This document shows positions 17,565-23,435 of a stretch of 46,611 nt of DNA, piece by piece. Below the pieces are notes generated by a model. The model was not told where the DNA came from and did no database searches. It worked only from the letters and a program-made list of their open reading frames with translations. The position numbers were made by a program, and so were the translations under genes. The stretch lies in the IMG/VR virus record IMGVR_UViG_3300032156_000999, positions 1 through 46,611 of that record; one strand, 5' to 3'. The DNA comes from a virus. Each line of letters starts with the position of its first letter. Positions within the stretch are counted from its first letter, which is position 1.

Positions 17565-17842
17565 AAACATTCGATCAGCAGGATCTGGCGCGTATGGCGG
17601 ATGGATTGCACAGCATGAACGATAACCAATGGGCCGCCCTGCAGGATGCCATCACCATGCAATGGCTGGAAACCGCCAAGCAGGCACTTGGCGCCGGACT
17701 GGATGACCTGGAACGCAACTATGAATGTGGATGCGCCGCCGGGTTGGAGATGTTCCGCGCCGTGCTGCTTGACCTCCGCAGCGGAACTTGGCGAACCTGG
17801 ACGCAAACGCTCGCGGAGGCAGTCACGGAGGATAGAACATGA
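17561..17842 (+). CDS. Hypothetical protein after portal
   Basis: A 93-residue protein starting at GTG 17561, whose GTGA overlaps the portal stop. A longer frame back to 17474 lies inside the portal gene and is rejected. The protein is mostly helical, acidic and Trp-containing (MADGLHSMNDNQWAAL) with a short Cys motif (YECGCAAG). Role unknown; coupled to the portal, so perhaps a minor head component. Confidence 0.6.
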   Translation: MKTFDQQDLARMADGLHSMNDNQWAALQDAITMQWLETAKQALGAGLDDLERNYECGCAAGLEMFRAVLLDLRSGTWRTWTQTLAEAVTEDRT

Positions 17843-18291
17843 AGGATGCAACGAACCCTAGCGCACGCCAAAATATGCCCGCAACGCAGTGCTCGAATTA
17901 TCCACGGCGTCCAGTGAAATACCGTTTTCTGAGGAATGGGGAACATATTCTCCGAGGGGATGAATGGTTCGACGAACGCGATGCCACTTGGAATCCAACA
18001 ACTGAGGATAGTTGGGGCACGATCGTCGTAAAAGGCTTTCGATGCCGAAAAAAAATATGCAGTACGACGACAAGCAGCACCGTGGGGTTAAATGCTGGAG
18101 CACGGCGCGAGCGTGAGATGAAGCGCCTCAACCGCCTGCTCCGAGAATCCCAGGCTGAACTCATGCGCCTACGTGATGCAATCGAACGTGCGCTGTCCGA
18201 CTCGGAATCCGGCACAGGATGGGGGCCGGATGTTTCCGTGTGCTCATATCTTCGAGACGCGCTATCGCCGAACGACCAAGCTGAGCGATGA
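17839..18291 (+). CDS. Phage protein read into the first attC-like site
   Basis: A 150-residue frame. Residues about 26-72 (VKYRFLRNGEHILRGDEWFDER...) resemble small phage proteins of unknown function. A charged helical part (REREMKRLNRLLRESQAELMRLRDAIE, about residues 91-117) could be a coiled coil. The last residues PNDQAER and the stop are supplied by the first attC-like site at 18267, so the native end is altered or the last part is itself a cassette. A GTTAAAT at 18087-18093, which fits an integron core site, is one possible left junction; this is speculative. Confidence 0.6.
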   Translation: MKDATNPSARQNMPATQCSNYPRRPVKYRFLRNGEHILRGDEWFDERDATWNPTTEDSWGTIVVKGFRCRKKICSTTTSSTVGLNAGARREREMKRLNRLLRESQAELMRLRDAIERALSDSESGTGWGPDVSVCSYLRDALSPNDQAER

Positions 18292-18364
18292 GTGCCCCAC
18301 CTGAACCAATCGAATTTGCCGAGCGCGTCGCGGGGCACTCATTCGGTCCAGCGCCTGGTTCGGC
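18267..18364 (-). repeat. attC-like site 1
   Basis: Boxes gccgaac (18267-18273) and gttcggc (18358-18364). Inner stem ATGAGTGCCCC (18288-18298) pairs perfectly with 18332-18342. The overlapping stop-start ATGA is at 18288-18291, inside the stem. Same family as site 11. Confidence 0.85.
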
Positions 18365-18500
18365 ATCATGGCGTGGTGCGCTCAAAGAAGCTGCCTCTCG
18401 CCGCGACTTCCCGAGCCTGCTGTTTGCTGAAAAGTGGATTCGGTCACTTTCAAAAGCCGGACTGTATCCCCGCTGGTGGGGAGACGACAAAGGCGAATGA
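18288..18500 (+). CDS. Cassette protein with attC-encoded N-terminus
   Basis: A 70-residue unrecognised protein. Residues 1-26 come from attC-like site 1 and resemble those of the zinc-binding cassette protein at 21997. The cassette-encoded remainder (WRGALKEAASRRDFPSLLFAEKW...) has no Met, so translation depends on the start codon inside the site, which overlaps the upstream stop (ATGA). Short, basic and aromatic, with no membrane segment. The stop lies 3 bases before site 2. Function unknown. Confidence 0.6.
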   Translation: MSAPPEPIEFAERVAGHSFGPAPGSASWRGALKEAASRRDFPSLLFAEKWIRSLSKAGLYPRWWGDDKGE

Positions 18501-18502
18501 AC

Positions 18503-18607
18503 GCCGAACGACCAAGCTGACCGATGAGAGGGAGCGTGCCAACGACGTTCGATTGCAAGCTGCGGCTGCCCGCGCTCCCTCTCATTCGGTCCAGCGCCTG
18601 GTTCGGC
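18503..18607 (-). repeat. attC-like site 2
   Basis: Boxes gccgaac (18503-18509) and gttcggc (18601-18607). Stem arms GATGAGAGGGAGCG and CGCTCCCTCTCAT. ATGA at 18524-18527 opens a 31-codon frame that ends in another ATGA at 18616-18619, the start of the next cassette gene. Same family as site 15, but the inner ATG of that family is ACG here. Confidence 0.85.
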
Positions 18608-18615
18608 GTCCCGTT

Positions 18616-18897
18616 ATGAAACACAATCGTCATGGACACAACTGCCACGGTGTTGCTGTGGATGTATTCATGCAGATGGTCACGCGCCACCGCTGGGAAG
18701 AAGTCCGGGACGTATGGCCCGATGACTACAAAGCACCGACGATGGACACGCTGAAAATTGATTCATCATGGGCAGACCTGAGAAGCCAACAGAACATGAA
18801 TGGCCACGAGAAACAATGGATGCGCGAATACAAACAACTGTGCGCGAGACTTGGACCGTATGTGCCGAACGTCCCGGATCAGAGACCCGGCCAATGA
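18616..18897 (+). CDS. Cassette protein, His-rich N-terminus
   Basis: A 93-residue protein starting MKHNRHGHNCHG, with a His/Cys-rich first dozen residues that could bind metal. A soluble helical body with many Trp, Asp and Gln residues follows. The ATG lies 9 bases after the right box of site 2, and the last ~10 residues (NVPDQRPGQ type) and the TGA come from site 3. It is one of the few plus-strand cassette genes with its own start. Function unknown. Confidence 0.5.
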   Translation: MKHNRHGHNCHGVAVDVFMQMVTRHRWEEVRDVWPDDYKAPTMDTLKIDSSWADLRSQQNMNGHEKQWMREYKQLCARLGPYVPNVPDQRPGQ

Positions 18898-18955
18898 AAA
18901 CTTTGAATTGCAACCGAGACGCTATGGCCGGGTTCTCTGCATCCGGTTGTTCGAC
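18864..18955 (-). repeat. attC-like site 3
   Basis: Boxes gccgaac (18864-18870) and gttcgac (18949-18955). Arms CAGAGACCCGGCC and GGCCGGGTTCTCTG. ATGA at 18894-18897. Family shared with site 17. The variant right box gttcgac is matched by the left box gtcgaac of site 4, not by its own left box. Confidence 0.85.
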
Positions 18956-19195
18956 AATTTCGCAGCGAGGGCAGTCCGTCACTAAGACGTGCCGTGGGGT
19001 AGCCGAAACCTTCTCCGCGCAAGCGGTGACATGGCTCGGTAGAAATCGGGGCATTCGTGCCGTTATCCGGTTGGGAACACATCACGGGACTGAGCGACCT
19101 GGCCGAAAACTAAGCCGGCGCATGACACCAGCACTAACCAAATCATCGGCTCCAATGTGCGTTTGGGCACTGAAATGCCGGTGGGGTGTCATGTT
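18956..19195. other. Cassette with no convincing gene
   Basis: Cassette body between sites 3 and 4. The plus-strand frame from the ATG at 18894 stays open to 19259 but is Arg/Thr-rich and unconvincing. On the minus strand a 27-codon frame (19146-19063) starts MIWLVLVSC and looks like a signal or lipoprotein leader, yet stops early. That suggests a decayed gene. A 9-base inverted repeat (CATGACACC at 19121, GGTGTCATG at 19186) flanks the right part. Confidence 0.4.
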
Positions 19196-19318
19196 GTCGA
19201 ACGTCCAAGGTGAGCGGCGGCGTGGAAGCGCCACACCAGCAACGGAACGAAACCCATGAAAGATCCCAAACTATCACGAGAACGCGGGGAGGCCGTCCGC
19301 TCGACCGCCTTGTTCGAC
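19196..19318 (-). repeat. attC-like site 4
   Basis: Boxes gtcgaac (19196-19202) and gttcgac (19312-19318). ATGA at 19256-19259. Very similar throughout to site 12, except in the boxes. The loop start opens only a 22-codon peptide ending at 19324, because the following cassette carries its first gene on the other strand. Confidence 0.85.
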
Positions 19319-19319
19319 G

Positions 19320-19538
19320 TTATTTGAAAAGGAGCGAACACAATGAAAGCAAAAATGAACCAATGGATACCCAGATCGTTATCCAAGCTCGTCGGTTTGT
19401 TCCGGCGTTCTTCCGCTCGTCAATCACGTAGCGATGAGCGAGGCCATGATGGGACTCGGGCTTGTAGCCAGCAGCATCCCGGATCAGGTCGGTTGTGCTC
19501 TTATTCCGGGCTATTTGAAGGAAGTCATTCTCTGTCAT
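19320..19538 (-). CDS. Small tail-anchored membrane protein
   Basis: A 72-residue protein with a soluble charged N-terminal part and one C-terminal membrane helix (residues about 50-71, AWITIWVSIGSFLLSLCSLLF), so probably tail-anchored. Its layout and the motif SLCSL near the end resemble the cassette protein at 24109-24387, suggesting one family. On the minus strand its stop lies beside site 4. It shares the cassette with a divergent plus-strand gene. Function unknown. Confidence 0.6.
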   Translation of the reverse strand: MTENDFLQIARNKSTTDLIRDAAGYKPESHHGLAHRYVIDERKNAGTNRRAWITIWVSIGSFLLSLCSLLFK

Positions 19539-19546
19539 CGGATGAG

Positions 19547-19753
19547 ATGGATAGGATTAGAGAGCGATCCGCCAATTATGCGCGTTCACTGCTGGGAGGG
19601 AGCGACGAAGTGCCAATTGATGATCTTTCTGACCTGGGGATGATGTGTGTTGTGGATATTCCACGATTGCTGGCGCTGGTGCGGACATCGACGAACGTCC
19701 AAGTGGAGCGACAGCCGCCGACCGAAACCCAAACCGAAGGCACGCACCCGTGA
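19547..19753 (+). CDS. Small acidic cassette protein
   Basis: A 68-residue protein starting MDRIRERSANYARSLLGG, acidic in the middle (DEVPIDDLSDLG) and followed by the hydrophobic helix MMCVVDIPRLLALVR. It diverges from the membrane-protein gene in the same cassette. The frame is open back to 19343, but that part is antisense to the other gene. The final ~18 residues (NVQVERQ...) and the TGA come from site 5. Function unknown. Confidence 0.5.
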   Translation: MDRIRERSANYARSLLGGSDEVPIDDLSDLGMMCVVDIPRLLALVRTSTNVQVERQPPTETQTEGTHP

Positions 19754-19813
19754 ACTTCAAGCAACCGTCCAATGACCATGCGGGCGGCTGTTCGCTCGCA
19801 CGCCTTGTTGGGC
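19690..19813 (-). repeat. attC-like site 5
   Basis: Boxes gacgaac (19690-19696) and gttgggc (19807-19813). The right box fits the classical GTTRRRY core and is matched exactly by the left box gcccaac of site 6. The stop-start overlap here is GTGA (19750-19753). Arms of the family GTGGAGCGACAGCCGCC / GGCGGCTGTTCGCTCGC shared with sites 6, 7, 8 and 16. Confidence 0.85.
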
Positions 19814-19821
19814 CTTTCAAG

Positions 19822-20127
19822 TTAATGCGGTCCCTCAGACTGTTCATAATGGCCGTCAGGATAATAGACGAATACCAAAGGTGGGAAGCCGGGCCGGGCC
19901 GGCTCGTATCCGTAACAAATCTTTTCATTGACCCGCTGTGCCACCTCACACATGACGGTGTGCATCCATGCCACGTACTGTGGGATAATCTTCGAACTGC
20001 GGCGTCCCTCCCATTGCGCACGAAGCCAATGCGCGCCGCTTGGAGCCTTCTTAAACACGGCGTAGTCTATCTTGATCGTGACCGATGCGCCGTCAAAGGC
20101 CGCGTAAAATGTTGCTTCATCGCTCAT
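19822..20127 (-). CDS. Cassette protein, soluble, 101 residues
   Basis: Unrecognised soluble protein starting MSDEATFYAAFDG, with alternating beta-like segments (VTIKIDYAVFKK), a helical centre and an aromatic, Pro-rich end (FPPLVFVYYPDGHYEQ). Its start is 24 bases from the box of site 6 and its stop 9 bases from site 5, so it fills its cassette in the canonical sense orientation. The plus frame across it is open because it lies codon-on-codon opposite; the minus reading has the more protein-like composition. Confidence 0.6.
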   Translation of the reverse strand: MSDEATFYAAFDGASVTIKIDYAVFKKAPSGAHWLRAQWEGRRSSKIIPQYVAWMHTVMCEVAQRVNEKICYGYEPARPGFPPLVFVYYPDGHYEQSEGPH

Positions 20128-20150
20128 ACGATCAATGGCGTGATGGAGTG

Positions 20151-20273
20151 GCCCAACGATCAAGTGGAGCGACAGCCGCCGACCCAAACTCAAACCGAAG
20201 AAAGAAACTCATGAACTCATACAACGTCATAACGACCGCGCTGGCGGCTGTTCGCTCGCACGCCTTGTTAGCC
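20151..20273 (-). repeat. attC-like site 6
   Basis: Boxes gcccaac (20151-20157) and gttagcc (20267-20273); they do not pair with each other but with the boxes of sites 5 and 7. ATGA at 20211-20214. Same family as sites 5, 7, 8 and 16. Confidence 0.85.
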
Positions 20274-20294
20274 GTTCTCGACACGGCCCACAAA

Positions 20295-20636
20295 CTACTT
20301 CTTGCTTGCTGGTGCAGCGTCATGCTGATTTGTCTGTATGGTCTGTGGCTGTGCGGAACCATCCTGTTTGAGCATTATTCCGGTCTGTACCAGCGCCGTC
20401 GCCAGAAGTCCGAAAGTGAGAACCGCCAGAAACCATGTGAGGGCGACAATGCGCCTGGTTTGCCGATCCCCCTGCCGGGTGAGAATCGCCTGGATCGACG
20501 CAAATTTTCGAATGGCGGTGATCAAAGCAATAGTGTTGGCCTTCGGATTTCCAGCCGATGTGCCTTCCATTGCAAGGCGGTCAAGTTCGTCAAGCAGTGC
20601 GTCTATTTCCTTGGAAAGGTCGTTATGTTTAGACAT
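20295..20636 (-). CDS. Small membrane protein with charged N-terminal helix
   Basis: A 113-residue protein. An acidic helical N-terminus (MSKHNDLSKEIDALLDELDRLAMEG) is followed by a basic helix, one membrane segment at about residues 63-90 (IVALTWFLAVLTFGLLATALV) and a hydrophilic Gln/Ala tail. It probably sits in the inner membrane with a cytoplasmic coiled-coil-like domain. Start 11 bases from site 7, stop 21 bases from site 6: canonical cassette packing on the minus strand. Function unknown. Confidence 0.65.
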   Translation of the reverse strand: MSKHNDLSKEIDALLDELDRLAMEGTSAGNPKANTIALITAIRKFASIQAILTRQGDRQTRRIVALTWFLAVLTFGLLATALVQTGIMLKQDGSAQPQTIQTNQHDAAPASKK

Positions 20637-20647
20637 ACTCAAAATAC

Positions 20648-20741
20648 GGCTAACGACCAAGTGGAGCGACAGCCGCCACCCCCGACACGATGAAAGCCCA
20701 CGACTCAACTGGCGGCTGTTCGCCCGCACGCCTTGTTCGGC
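20648..20741 (-). repeat. attC-like site 7
   Basis: Boxes ggctaac (20648-20654) and gttcggc (20735-20741). ATGA at 20690-20693. Nearly identical to site 16 except for the left box (gccgaac there), which instead matches the right box gttagcc of site 6. This is what exchange of cassettes at the box predicts. Confidence 0.88.
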
Positions 20742-20744
20742 GTC

Positions 20745-21005
20745 TCATTTCGACACGATCCATTTTGGTGCCTCATGAAAGAATAATACTCTGTACGGAA
20801 CCTTCAGCCTATCGGCGAGTGCTAGGGCGCCACAGAGAGCGGACAACCCACTTTCTGCGGGAAGCTGCCAGCAGCCTTCGGATGGCTGGATGGCTCCTGG
20901 AAGCTGCCTGGCCATATTTTCGAGATGGGCCAGTACTTTGGATCTGTTGTTCTCTTCTGCGGTGGCTTCAGCCGCCACAGGAAATGCGACAAGTATCGAA
21001 TCCAT
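20745..21005 (-). CDS. Cassette protein, 86 residues
   Basis: Unrecognised soluble protein starting MDSILVAFPVAAEAT, with a helical centre (KVLAHLENMARQLPG), a Cys-containing Gly/Ser part and a Leu/Arg/Val-rich end (LKVPYRVLFFHEAPKW). An AGGA 9 bases upstream fits a ribosome binding site. Start 13 bases from site 8 and stop 3 bases from site 7. The opposite-strand frame is open too but has the Arg/Leu/Trp/Cys bias of an antisense reading. Confidence 0.55.
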   Translation of the reverse strand: MDSILVAFPVAAEATAEENNRSKVLAHLENMARQLPGAIQPSEGCWQLPAESGLSALCGALALADRLKVPYRVLFFHEAPKWIVSK

Positions 21006-21018
21006 GTGAAAATCCTAC

Positions 21019-21144
21019 GCCGAACGATAGAACTGAGCGACAGCCGCCGACAGAAACGGTGGAGCGCAGAAAGGACTCACGATGAACACAGAACTTTGGA
21101 ACGGAGAAGCGGGGCGGCTGTTCGCTCCAGTGACCTTGTTAGCC
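21019..21144 (-). repeat. attC-like site 8
   Basis: Boxes gccgaac (21019-21025) and gttagcc (21138-21144), the latter matched by ggctaac of site 9. ATGA at 21082-21085 with AAAGGA upstream as a possible ribosome binding site. The plus-strand frame from here runs open to 21528, mostly antisense to the next gene. Confidence 0.85.
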
Positions 21145-21198
21145 TTCCTGTCTCTTTTCGTAGTCAGCTTCATCCTCATCGGGTTGCCTTTGGGTCAC

Positions 21199-21474
21199 CT
21201 ACTCGGAGTGCGGCGGGCGCGCCGAGAGTTGGCCCACGATCTGCGCCGCCCGCGTGTTGACCATGTTCCGAAACTCGGTGAAGATCGAATGCCACTCGTC
21301 GTAAACCTTGCGGCGAAGCTCTGCGTCGGCTATCGCCTGCTCTTTCTGAAAAGCAAGCTGCTGCTCCAGCAGGCGCTGCTGAAAACGATAGGTCAGACGA
21401 CACGACAACCAAGCACCGAGCAATGTGCCGAGAGCGATGCTCCCAGCCCCAGCAAAGAAAACTTCGTATGTCAT
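21199..21474 (-). CDS. Membrane-anchored coiled-coil protein
   Basis: A 91-residue protein with an N-terminal membrane segment (residues about 3-25, EVFFAGAGSIALGTLLGAWL) and a long charged helix (about 26-75, FQQRLLEQQLAFQKEQAIADAE...) likely to form a coiled coil in the cytoplasm or periplasm. Its start is 17 bases from site 9. Composition strongly favours this strand over the open plus-strand frame. Similar architectures occur in lysis accessory and scaffold-like membrane proteins, but no function is assigned. Confidence 0.65.
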   Translation of the reverse strand: MTYEVFFAGAGSIALGTLLGAWLSCRLTYRFQQRLLEQQLAFQKEQAIADAELRRKVYDEWHSIFTEFRNMVNTRAAQIVGQLSARPPHSE

Positions 21475-21491
21475 AGTGATGTGCGAATGCA

Positions 21492-21588
21492 GGCTAACGA
21501 CCAAGATCAGCCACGGATGCCCCTATGAGAACTCTCGACTTTAGAAATGCGTGGCGGGGCATCCGTTGGCTGCATCGCCTTGTTCGGC
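21492..21588 (-). repeat. attC-like site 9
   Basis: Boxes ggctaac (21492-21498) and gttcggc (21582-21588). Arms CAGCCACGGATGCCCC and GGGGCATCCGTTGGCTG. ATGA at 21525-21528. The only site of its loop family in the array. Confidence 0.85.
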
Positions 21589-21755
21589 CTTGGCATCATC
21601 ACTTCATAATCCTCCGAATTGGCAGAACGACAATCTGGGTGTTCCCATTTTGGTGGGGTGAATACGAAACATGCACGGGGCAAAGCATCGGCCCGATAAG
21701 CTGGGTGCGTAGGCCGAACGACCAAGCTGAGGCACGGCGAGACCCAAGCCCATGA
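21525..21755 (+). CDS. Short aromatic cassette protein with attC-encoded ends
   Basis: A 76-residue protein. Residues 1-21 are encoded by site 9 and the last ~10 (NDQAEAR...) by site 10. The cassette-encoded centre is rich in His, Trp, Phe and Ile (HHHFIILRIGRTTIWVFPFWW), has no Met and may be partly membrane-inserted. Start and stop codons both lie in attC sites and both are ATGA overlaps. Function unknown; it could be a non-functional filler. Confidence 0.5.
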   Translation: MRTLDFRNAWRGIRWLHRLVRPWHHHFIILRIGRTTIWVFPFWWGEYETCTGQSIGPISWVRRPNDQAEARRDPSP

Positions 21756-21804
21756 ATAAACCTGAGACCAAACCCGAGCCGTTGCCTCCAGCGGATGGTT
21801 CGGC
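21713..21804 (-). repeat. attC-like site 10
   Basis: Boxes gccgaac (21713-21719) and gttcggc (21798-21804). Arms AGCTGAGGCACGGC and GCCGTTGCCTCCAGC. ATGA at 21752-21755. Family shared with site 13; the loop encodes the KPEPLPPADGS-type leader. Confidence 0.85.
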
Positions 21805-22000
21805 GTCATCTACCAATTTTCCCGGCATCTGGTGCTGCACGGCACGACTCGAATGCAAGTGGCAAGGATTCGCGCTCAACCACGGATTGGCATGGGGAAC
21901 AGTGCCGCATCCACTTGACCCGTGGAGGAAATACCACGAGAGGGCCTGCCCTGGACAGCTCGTGCAACTCATGCCGCCGAACGATCAAGCTGAGCGATGA
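21752..22000 (+). CDS. Cassette protein with attC-encoded leader, 82 residues
   Basis: Residues 1-18 (KPEPLPPADGS type) come from site 10 and the last 7 (NDQAER) from site 11. The cassette-encoded middle is Trp/Cys-rich (IWCCTARLECKWQGF, AWGTVPHPLDPW) and may bind metal through three Cys, but no clear finger is seen. The first internal Met is near the end, so the start must be the ATG in site 10. ATGA overlaps at both ends. Function unknown. Confidence 0.6.
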   Translation: MNKPETKPEPLPPADGSASSTNFPGIWCCTARLECKWQGFALNHGLAWGTVPHPLDPWRKYHERACPGQLVQLMPPNDQAER

Positions 22001-22073
22001 GTGCCCCATCCCATATTGCCGAATTGCCAAGCAGCGTGGCGGGGCACTCATTCGCTCCAGCGCCTGGTTCGGC
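21976..22073 (-). repeat. attC-like site 11
   Basis: Boxes gccgaac (21976-21982) and gttcggc (22067-22073). Stem ATGAGTGCCCC (21997-22007) pairs with 22041-22051, as in site 1. ATGA at 21997-22000 within the stem. Confidence 0.85.
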
Positions 22074-22359
22074 GGATCGTCCACAATGCGGATCATGCCA
22101 CCGGGAGATGACGCCACAAAACTCATCGCAATGCCCTGAACTTTTCCTCTGCGATGACTGTGCAACGCTCGCGGCTATCCCGGCGCGGATGCTGCAAACC
22201 GACTGGCTGCGCCTCCACCGCGAGAACCAAGCCATGCGCGTGGAAATTGATGGGCTGAAGGCCAAGCTGCTCGTTGAACGCATCAAGGGCCTGACGCCGA
22301 ACGACCAAGGTGAGCGGCGGCCTGGAAACGCCGCTCCAACAATGAAAGGAAACCCATGA
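21997..22359 (+). CDS. Zinc-ribbon-like cassette protein with coiled coil
   Basis: A 120-residue protein. Residues 1-26 are attC-encoded. Residues 31-55 carry C31-x2-C34 and C52-x2-C55 with an extra C46, a zinc-ribbon-like arrangement. A charged helix (LRLHRENQAMRVEIDGLKAKL, about 71-91) suggests a coiled coil. A Met inside the finger (38) cannot be the start, so the ATG of site 11 is used. The tail (NDQGERRPGN...) is from site 12. Possibly nucleic-acid or protein binding; function unknown. Confidence 0.65.
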   Translation: MSAPSHIAELPSSVAGHSFAPAPGSADRPQCGSCHREMTPQNSSQCPELFLCDDCATLAAIPARMLQTDWLRLHRENQAMRVEIDGLKAKLLVERIKGLTPNDQGERRPGNAAPTMKGNP

Positions 22360-22418
22360 AAGATCCCAAATCATCAAGAGAACGCGGGGAGGCCGTCCGC
22401 TCGACCGCCTTGTTCGGC
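22296..22418 (-). repeat. attC-like site 12
   Basis: Boxes gccgaac (22296-22302) and gttcggc (22412-22418). ATGA at 22356-22359, preceded by AAAGGAAA as a good ribosome binding site. Close copy of site 4 apart from the boxes. Confidence 0.85.
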
Positions 22419-22451
22419 GTCTGGGTGGAATACGATAAAGCCAAGTGCGCC

Positions 22452-22700
22452 TCAATCATCGGCCCAGCCGTCATCCTCAGCCATCAAGCACGCGAACGCA
22501 CGCAGCATGGCCAGTTCCTCGGCTGGAATCGGATCCGTGCCAAGATCACGGACTGCAAGGTACAGATGATGGAGGCACTTCAATCCTCGTGGCGTCCAAT
22601 GCACAGCAAACTTGCCCTCGTGGTCCGCCAACTCCGTGGCCCATCCAGCCCGCATGGCGCGCTCACCCGTCTTTTGCATCAAGGGCGTCACCTTATCCAT
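22452..22700 (-). CDS. Cassette protein, soluble, acidic end
   Basis: An 82-residue protein starting MDKVTPLMQKTGERAMRAGW, with helical segments, a 'HEGKFAVHWTPRGLKCL' centre and an acidic C-terminus (CLMAEDDGWADD). Balanced composition and confinement between sites 12 and 13 (start 14 bases from site 13's box, stop 33 from site 12) support it over the open plus frame, which lies codon-on-codon opposite. I recall similar small proteins from cassette-rich genomes but cannot name a family. Confidence 0.6.
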   Translation of the reverse strand: MDKVTPLMQKTGERAMRAGWATELADHEGKFAVHWTPRGLKCLHHLYLAVRDLGTDPIPAEELAMLRAFACLMAEDDGWADD

Positions 22701-22714
22701 AAACGTGCAAAACC

Positions 22715-22806
22715 GTCGAACGACCAAGCTGAGGCACGGCGAGAAAGAGACCCATGATTGAAACCAAGACCCAACCCGAGCCGTTGCCTCCAGCGGATGG
22801 TTCGGT
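22715..22806 (-). repeat. attC-like site 13
   Basis: Boxes gtcgaac (22715-22721) and gttcggt (22800-22806). The unusual right box is matched exactly by the left box accgaac of site 14. ATGA at 22754-22757. Family shared with site 10. Confidence 0.87.
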
Positions 22807-22981
22807 GATTCTGGTGCGCGCCATGCACCGGGCCGCTGTTGCTCGGAGGGTTAAATCTGGCAACCGATATGATCCAGAGGACCACCTTATCGCACTTGCC
22901 GATGAGGTTCTGCGACTCCGCAGGCTACTCGCCGATTCACCGAACGACCAAGCTGAGCGGCGCGAGTCCAAGATTCTATGA
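22754..22981 (+). CDS. Cassette protein with attC-encoded leader, 75 residues
   Basis: The leader (residues 1-17, QPEPLPPADGS type) comes from site 13 and the tail (NDQAERRESKIL) from site 14. The cassette-encoded centre is an amphipathic charged helix (HRAAVARRVKSG, DEVLRLRRLLADS) and may be a small helical DNA- or protein-binding unit. Both ends are ATGA overlaps. A Met at about residue 24 could be an alternative start. Function unknown. Confidence 0.6.
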   Translation: MIETKTQPEPLPPADGSVILVRAMHRAAVARRVKSGNRYDPEDHLIALADEVLRLRRLLADSPNDQAERRESKIL

Positions 22982-23046
22982 CGAAACGAAAGCAACGAAC
23001 TGACGACCAGCACTCCCGAGCGTCCGCTCCAGCGCCCTTGTTCGGG
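22939..23046 (-). repeat. attC-like site 14
   Basis: Boxes accgaac (22939-22945) and gttcggg (23040-23046). ATGA at 22978-22981. Arms GAGCGGCGCGAGTCC and ACTCCCGAGCGTCCGCTC pair imperfectly. The only site of its loop family. Confidence 0.83.
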
Positions 23047-23050
23047 GTAC

Positions 23051-23311
23051 CTATCTGGCCTCCGCAGGTGCCGCAAAACCTAATGGCGCCTGACCCGGCT
23101 GCGGCGTATCGAACATTTGGACAACCTGCCTGTGAAAGTTCGCAGCAAGTATATGCTCGAGTGCTTGATCAGCAGCGACCTTTTCGATCGTTCCGAGTGC
23201 AAAGTAGCTTTTGCCAAACATCTCCCGGGCACAGTGCAGCGACGCCAAGAAGTAAAGCTCGGAGGAAATCATCCTGAGCATGTGTTCATCGAACGTGTAT
23301 TTATGATCCAT
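23051..23311 (-). CDS. Cassette protein, helical, 86 residues
   Basis: Unrecognised protein starting MDHKYTFDEHMLRM, mostly helical (ELYFLASLHCAREMFG, KVAADQALEHILAANF), with a Pro/Ala/Gly-rich tail. It fills the cassette between sites 14 and 15 on the minus strand (stop 4 bases from site 14, start 21 bases from site 15). The plus strand here is broken into two frames, which favours this reading. No ribosome binding site is evident. Confidence 0.6.
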   Translation of the reverse strand: MDHKYTFDEHMLRMISSELYFLASLHCAREMFGKSYFALGTIEKVAADQALEHILAANFHRQVVQMFDTPQPGQAPLGFAAPAEAR

Positions 23312-23332
23312 AGACGTAATAGTGTACTGCCG

Positions 23333-23435
23333 CCGAACGACCAAGCTGAGCGATGACGGGGAGCGCGCAAATGACCTTCGATTGCAACGTGGACGCACCG
23401 CGCTCCCCGTCATTCGCTCCAGCGCCTTGTTCGGC
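23333..23435 (-). repeat. attC-like site 15
   Basis: Boxes gccgaac (23333-23339) and gttcggc (23429-23435). Stem GATGACGGGGAGCG pairs with CGCTCCCCGTCAT. ATGA at 23353-23356. A second ATG at 23371 follows GGGGAG (23358-23363), so the stem arm also carries a ribosome binding site. Confidence 0.86.

Noticed and set aside
19090-19199. An extra, eroded attC site inside the cassette before site 4
   Set aside because: Only a 9-base inverted repeat is clear; no matching end boxes or spacer could be defined.
20211-20693. Plus-strand frame across the cassette between sites 6 and 7 as a gene
   Set aside because: It lies codon-on-codon opposite a convincing minus-strand membrane protein and has antisense-like Cys/Arg/Leu composition; openness follows from codon use on the other strand.
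20690-21085. Plus-strand 131-residue frame between sites 7 and 8 as a gene
   Set aside because: Arg/Leu/Trp/Cys bias of an antisense reading; the minus-strand gene with an AGGA upstream is preferred.
21082-21528. Plus-strand 148-residue frame between sites 8 and 9 as a gene
   Set aside because: Antisense to a coiled-coil membrane protein with better composition. The first 40 residues could still be made as a short coupled peptide.
22356-22757. Plus-strand 133-residue frame between sites 12 and 13 as a gene
   Set aside because: Codon-aligned antisense of the acidic minus-strand gene; kept only as a possible coupled reading.
22978-23277. Plus-strand 99-residue frame after site 14
   Set aside because: Does not reach the next site, is Ser/Arg/Pro-rich and is antisense to the helical minus-strand gene.
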